Assembly (NCBI GenBank): GCA_965651365.1
Contig: CBFGSA010000114.1
Coordinates: 1-8,907, forward strand
Direction: 5' to 3'
DNA: 8,907 nucleotides
DNA from: DASSBG01 sp965651365
GTDB taxonomy: Bacteria; Pseudomonadota; Gammaproteobacteria; Xanthomonadales; Rhodanobacteraceae
Shown: positions 6,993-8,907 of the stretch, in pieces
Numbering within the stretch: the first letter of the stretch is position 1
How the letters are laid out: every line of letters begins with the position of its first letter
Program-made: the position numbers and the translations under genes
Notes under the pieces: generated by a model
The model's input: the letters and a program-made list of their open reading frames with translations, nothing else
Databases searched by the model: none
What the model was told of the DNA's origin: nothing

Positions 6993-7571
6993 TCAACCCA
7001 GGTTGCTGGCCGCAAAATCCCAGTTGACCAGGTTCCAGAACGCGTCCAGATACTTCGGTCGCGCGTTGCGGTAGTCGATGTAGTAGGCGTGCTCCCACAC
7101 ATCGCAGGTCAGCAGCGGGCGATCCGAGCCGGTGATCGGGGTGCCGGCATTGGAGGTGTTGACGATGGCCAGCGAGCCGTCCGGGCGCTGCACCAGCCAG
7201 GTCCAGCCGGAACCGAAGTTGCCGCCGGCCTGCTTGGCGAATTCCTCGCGAAAGCCATCCACCGAGCCGAATGCCTTGCCCAGCGCGTCGGCCAGTTTGC
7301 CGGAGGGATCGCCTCCGCCATCGGGGCGCATCGAGTTCCAATAGAACGTGTGGTTCCAGGTCTGGGCGGCATTGTTGAACAGACCGCCGGTGGCCTTCTT
7401 GATGATGGACTCAAGATCCATATCGGCCATCTCGGTGTCCTTGATCGCGTCATTCAGCTTGTTGACATACGCCTGATGATGCTTGCCGTAGTGGTAGTCC
7501 AGGGTTTCGGAGGAGATGTGCGGTTCCAGTGCGCTGCGGTCGTAGGGAAGGGCAGGTAGTTCAATTGCCAT
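6993..7571 (-). CDS. sodB: Iron superoxide dismutase SodB
   Basis: This enzyme converts superoxide to oxygen and hydrogen peroxide in the cytoplasm. The 192-residue length is almost that of E. coli SodB (193). All four metal ligands are present: His27 (in YHYGKHH), His74 (in TWNHTFYW), Asp157 and His161 (in DVWEHAYY). Gln70 in FNNAAQTWNH is placed as in iron-type enzymes, and manganese enzymes carry the equivalent Gln near residue 146, so the iron type is favoured, though cambialism cannot be excluded. There is no signal peptide. The ATG is preceded by a strong Shine-Dalgarno, AAAGGAG, on the minus strand at 7579-7585, with a 7-base gap. The gene is divergent from the glutaredoxin gene across a 198-base region and convergent with the membrane-protein gene. 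It is complete and shows nothing unusual. Confidence 0.98.
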   Translation of the reverse strand: MAIELPALPYDRSALEPHISSETLDYHYGKHHQAYVNKLNDAIKDTEMADMDLESIIKKATGGLFNNAAQTWNHTFYWNSMRPDGGGDPSGKLADALGKAFGSVDGFREEFAKQAGGNFGSGWTWLVQRPDGSLAIVNTSNAGTPITGSDRPLLTCDVWEHAYYIDYRNARPKYLDAFWNLVNWDFAASNLG

Positions 7572-7578
7572 GACAAAA

Positions 7579-7585
7579 CTCCTTT
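7579..7585 (-). promoter_or_regulatory. sodB ribosome-binding site
   Basis: Read on the minus strand the bases are AAAGGAG, a near-perfect anti-16S match 7 bases before the sodB ATG. It is the strongest Shine-Dalgarno in the window, consistent with an abundantly made protein, and it fixes the start codon. Confidence 0.8.
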
Positions 7586-7607
7586 GTGGATGAACGGAAA
7601 AGGCCTC

Positions 7608-7613
7608 CAGTGT
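7608..7613 (-). promoter_or_regulatory. Possible sodB -10 element
   Basis: The minus strand reads TACACT, a good -10 hexamer about 37 bases upstream of the sodB start codon. At 17-base spacing the -35 position reads TCCGGA, which is a poor match, so a dependent or weak promoter is implied. No clear Fur-box palindrome is seen by eye in 7572-7769. Confidence 0.3.
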
Positions 7614-7701
7614 AACCCTCGGCAGCTTAATCCGGACTGTTCATGGCTCTTGTGCGGCGATTGTTGCCCGGACGTGCCAGCGGAATTGATGCTGCGACAG
7701 G

Positions 7702-7707
7702 TACAAT
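7702..7707 (+). promoter_or_regulatory. Possible -10 element of the glutaredoxin-SDR operon
   Basis: TACAAT at 7702-7707 matches the -10 consensus in five of six positions and would give a leader of about 55 bases. The nearest -35-like word, TTGATG at 7686-7691, is only 10 bases away, too close to act with it, and the properly spaced position is GC-rich. This and the sodB candidate lie back to back in the 198-base divergent region. Confidence 0.35.
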
Positions 7708-7769
7708 AGGCGTTTTGACTGATCCGGCTCCGGCATCCACGATGGCGCCCGGAACCCAAGGCAATACCT

Positions 7770-8093
7770 ATGGACATCCGTCACGAGATCAGGGATCTCG
7801 TCCGCCGTCATCCCCTCGTGCTTTTCATGAAGGGTACGTCCGAGTACCCGATGTGCGCGGCGTCCGCGCGCGCAGCCGAGGCCCTGAGACAGGCTGAAGT
7901 GCCGTTTCATGCCGTGGACGTGCAGCAAAATCCGCGCGTGCGCGCCGGCTTGCCGCGCTATTCCAACTGGCCGGAGTTTCCGCAGCTTTTCGTGCAGGGT
8001 GATCTGATCGGTGGCTGTGAAGTGGTTGTCGACCTGCTGGAATCCGGAGAGCTGGCCCGGCTGGCACATGACCTGGCTGCGGTGAACGCCTGA
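7770..8093 (+). CDS. grxD: Grx4-family monothiol glutaredoxin with a CAAS active site
   Basis: Grx4-type (CGFS) glutaredoxins bind a [2Fe-2S] cluster as dimers with glutathione and pass it to target proteins or partner BolA proteins. They act in the cytoplasm. The protein has 107 residues, normal for a single-domain member. Family features are the FMKGT motif with Lys21, the single active-site Cys29, NWPEFPQL with the cis-proline Pro71, and GGCE at 81-84. The striking deviation is the active site: CAAS at 29-32 where the family has CGFS. The cysteine and serine are kept, the glycine and phenylalanine are both alanine. The surrounding sequence is intact, so this does not look like a frameshift. 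AAGG at 7758-7761 lies 8 bases before the ATG. The stop overlaps the next start (TGATG), so the two genes are probably translated together. The symbol is by family, and a paralogue with CGFS may exist elsewhere. Confidence 0.92.
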   Translation: MDIRHEIRDLVRRHPLVLFMKGTSEYPMCAASARAAEALRQAEVPFHAVDVQQNPRVRAGLPRYSNWPEFPQLFVQGDLIGGCEVVVDLLESGELARLAHDLAAVNA

Positions 8094-8857
8094 TGGGGCT
8101 GCCCAGAATCAGTGCGGCGCCGGCGTGGCAGGCAGAGTCCGACAGCCTGTCAGGCCGGGTCATCATGATCACCGGAGCAGCCGGCGGGCTGGGCCATGCC
8201 ACGGCATTGGCTTGTGCCGGTGCCGGGGCCACCGTGGTGCTGAGCGGACACAAGGTGCGCGCGCTGGAAAAGCTCTACGACGAGGTCGCGGCGCTTGGCC
8301 GGGCCGAACCGGCCATTCTGCCGCTGGATCTGGCGGGCGCCGCACCGGCCGATTACGACACCGTGATCGAGGCTTTGGAAAACGGCTTCGGACGCCTGGA
8401 CGGTCTGGTGCATGCCGCGGCGCACTTCGAGCATCTGACGCCGCTGTCCAGCAAGGATCCCGAGGAGTGGCTGCGCGATATCCAGGTCAACCTGAACGCG
8501 CCATTTTTTCTGAGCCAGGCCTGCATGCCGCTGTTGCAGGCAGCACCCGACAGCGCCGTGGTGTTCGTGCTGGACGATCCCGAACGCCTGGGTCGGGCGC
8601 ACTGGAGCGGCTACGGCGTGGCCAAGGCCAGCCTGGAACGCCTGGCCTCGATCCTGCACGAGGAAACCGACGACAGCCCGCTGCGCGTCCACGCGCTGCT
8701 GCCCGCGCCGATGCGCACCGCCCTGCGCCGCAAGGCCTGGTTTGGTGAGGACAGCATGGCACTGCCGCCACCCGATGACACCGCAGCGGCACTCGTTTAT
8801 CTGTTGAGCGCCGAGGGCACCGCCGCCCGCGGCAAGTTGCTTGACCTGCGGGCCTAG
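8093..8857 (+). CDS. YciK-like short-chain dehydrogenase/reductase
   Basis: This 254-residue protein belongs to the classical SDR fold (NAD(P)-binding oxidoreductases). It most resembles E. coli YciK, whose substrate is not established. The dinucleotide loop TGAAGGLG is at 27-34, Asn133 sits at the position of the tetrad Asn, and the catalytic pair Tyr174 and Lys178 is present in YGVAK. Two positions are unusual: the NNAG motif reads HAAAH (107-111), and the segment 13 residues before the Tyr, normally containing the catalytic Ser, reads VLDDPERLGR with Asp161 in its place. Oxidoreductase activity is therefore uncertain. The phrase RLGRAHWSGY still aligns with RQGRANWGAY of YciK as I recall it. 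The ATG overlaps the glutaredoxin TGA by one base, which suggests translational coupling. A 7-bp hairpin spans its stop codon. Confidence 0.88.
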   Translation: MGLPRISAAPAWQAESDSLSGRVIMITGAAGGLGHATALACAGAGATVVLSGHKVRALEKLYDEVAALGRAEPAILPLDLAGAAPADYDTVIEALENGFGRLDGLVHAAAHFEHLTPLSSKDPEEWLRDIQVNLNAPFFLSQACMPLLQAAPDSAVVFVLDDPERLGRAHWSGYGVAKASLERLASILHEETDDSPLRVHALLPAPMRTALRRKAWFGEDSMALPPPDDTAAALVYLLSAEGTAARGKLLDLRA

Positions 8858-8863
8858 CCCGCA
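8847..8863 (+). terminator. Hairpin spanning the SDR stop codon
   Basis: TGCGGGC (8847-8853) and GCCCGCA (8857-8863) form a perfect 7-bp stem around CTA, followed by TTATT. The stop codon TAG occupies the loop and first stem base. The T-rich tail is short, so it is at best a weak intrinsic terminator of the glutaredoxin-SDR operon. Confidence 0.4.
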
Positions 8864-8867
8864 TTAT

Positions 8868-8907
8868 TCACCGGGATTCGTAGCGAGCCGGTTCCAGGGT
8901 GCGTGCC
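8868..8907 (-). other. Possible C-terminal end of a convergent gene (window edge)
   Basis: On the minus strand one frame ends with ARTLEPARYESR and a TGA at 8870-8868. The length and composition are compatible with the tail of a convergent protein, but the other two frames are also open over most of this stretch. There is too little sequence to identify it. Confidence 0.2.

Noticed and set aside
7101..7106. Cysteine next to the SodB metal ligand Asp157 (TCDVWEH)
   Set aside because: From recollection TCDVWEH is common in iron superoxide dismutases of other gammaproteobacteria, so it is not unusual.
1..8907. Searched by eye for CRISPR repeats, tRNA or rRNA genes, transposases, phage genes, toxin-antitoxin pairs and defence genes
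   Set aside because: None found. Apart from the REP-like element there is no sign of mobile DNA, and no evidence for a new multi-gene system beyond the glutaredoxin-SDR pair noted above.

Overview
The window is GC-rich, densely coding chromosome with the look of a gammaproteobacterium of the Xanthomonadales/Lysobacterales (Xanthomonas or Rhodanobacteraceae relatives). The evidence is an HrpA with the DUF3418 tail, a RelA of gammaproteobacterial type, sodB divergent from a monothiol glutaredoxin, a YciK-like short-chain dehydrogenase, and a compound palindrome built on GTAGGAGC, GGGATTCCCATCGCG and GCGCGCTCCTGC words, which I recall as typical of the REP elements of this order. The taxonomic call is inference from family resemblance, not a database result.

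Layout: (1) 1-2033 (+), the C-terminal half of the RNA helicase HrpA, cut by the window edge. (2) 2034-2219, an AT-rich intergenic block with a possible promoter. (3) 2220-3122 (+), an exported protein I do not recognise, with a clear signal peptide and four cysteines. (4) 3172-5337 (+), RelA, the ribosome-associated (p)ppGpp synthetase, with a small hairpin over its ribosome-binding region. (5) 5421-6908 (+), a single-pass membrane protein whose exterior part is four tandem copies of a TPR-like module of about 90 residues. (6) 6905-6979, a REP-type compound palindrome between two convergent genes. (7) 6993-7571 (-), iron superoxide dismutase SodB. (8) 7572-7769, a divergent promoter region. 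(9) 7770-8093 (+), a Grx4-type monothiol glutaredoxin whose active site reads CAAS instead of CGFS. (10) 8093-8857 (+), a YciK-like SDR overlapping the glutaredoxin stop codon by one base. (11) 8858-8907, a short tail that may hold the end of a convergent gene.

Two themes emerge. HrpA and RelA both act on stressed or stalled translation, though they are separated by the secreted-protein gene and are probably not one transcript. SodB and the glutaredoxin/SDR pair form a divergent module linked to redox and iron-sulfur metabolism. I found no phage, insertion sequence, CRISPR array, tRNA, rRNA or defence system. This is mostly core genome, and the items most worth a second look are altered active-site motifs (glutaredoxin, SDR, one RelA position), the four-module repeat protein, the REP element fused to a stop codon, and the orphan secreted protein.
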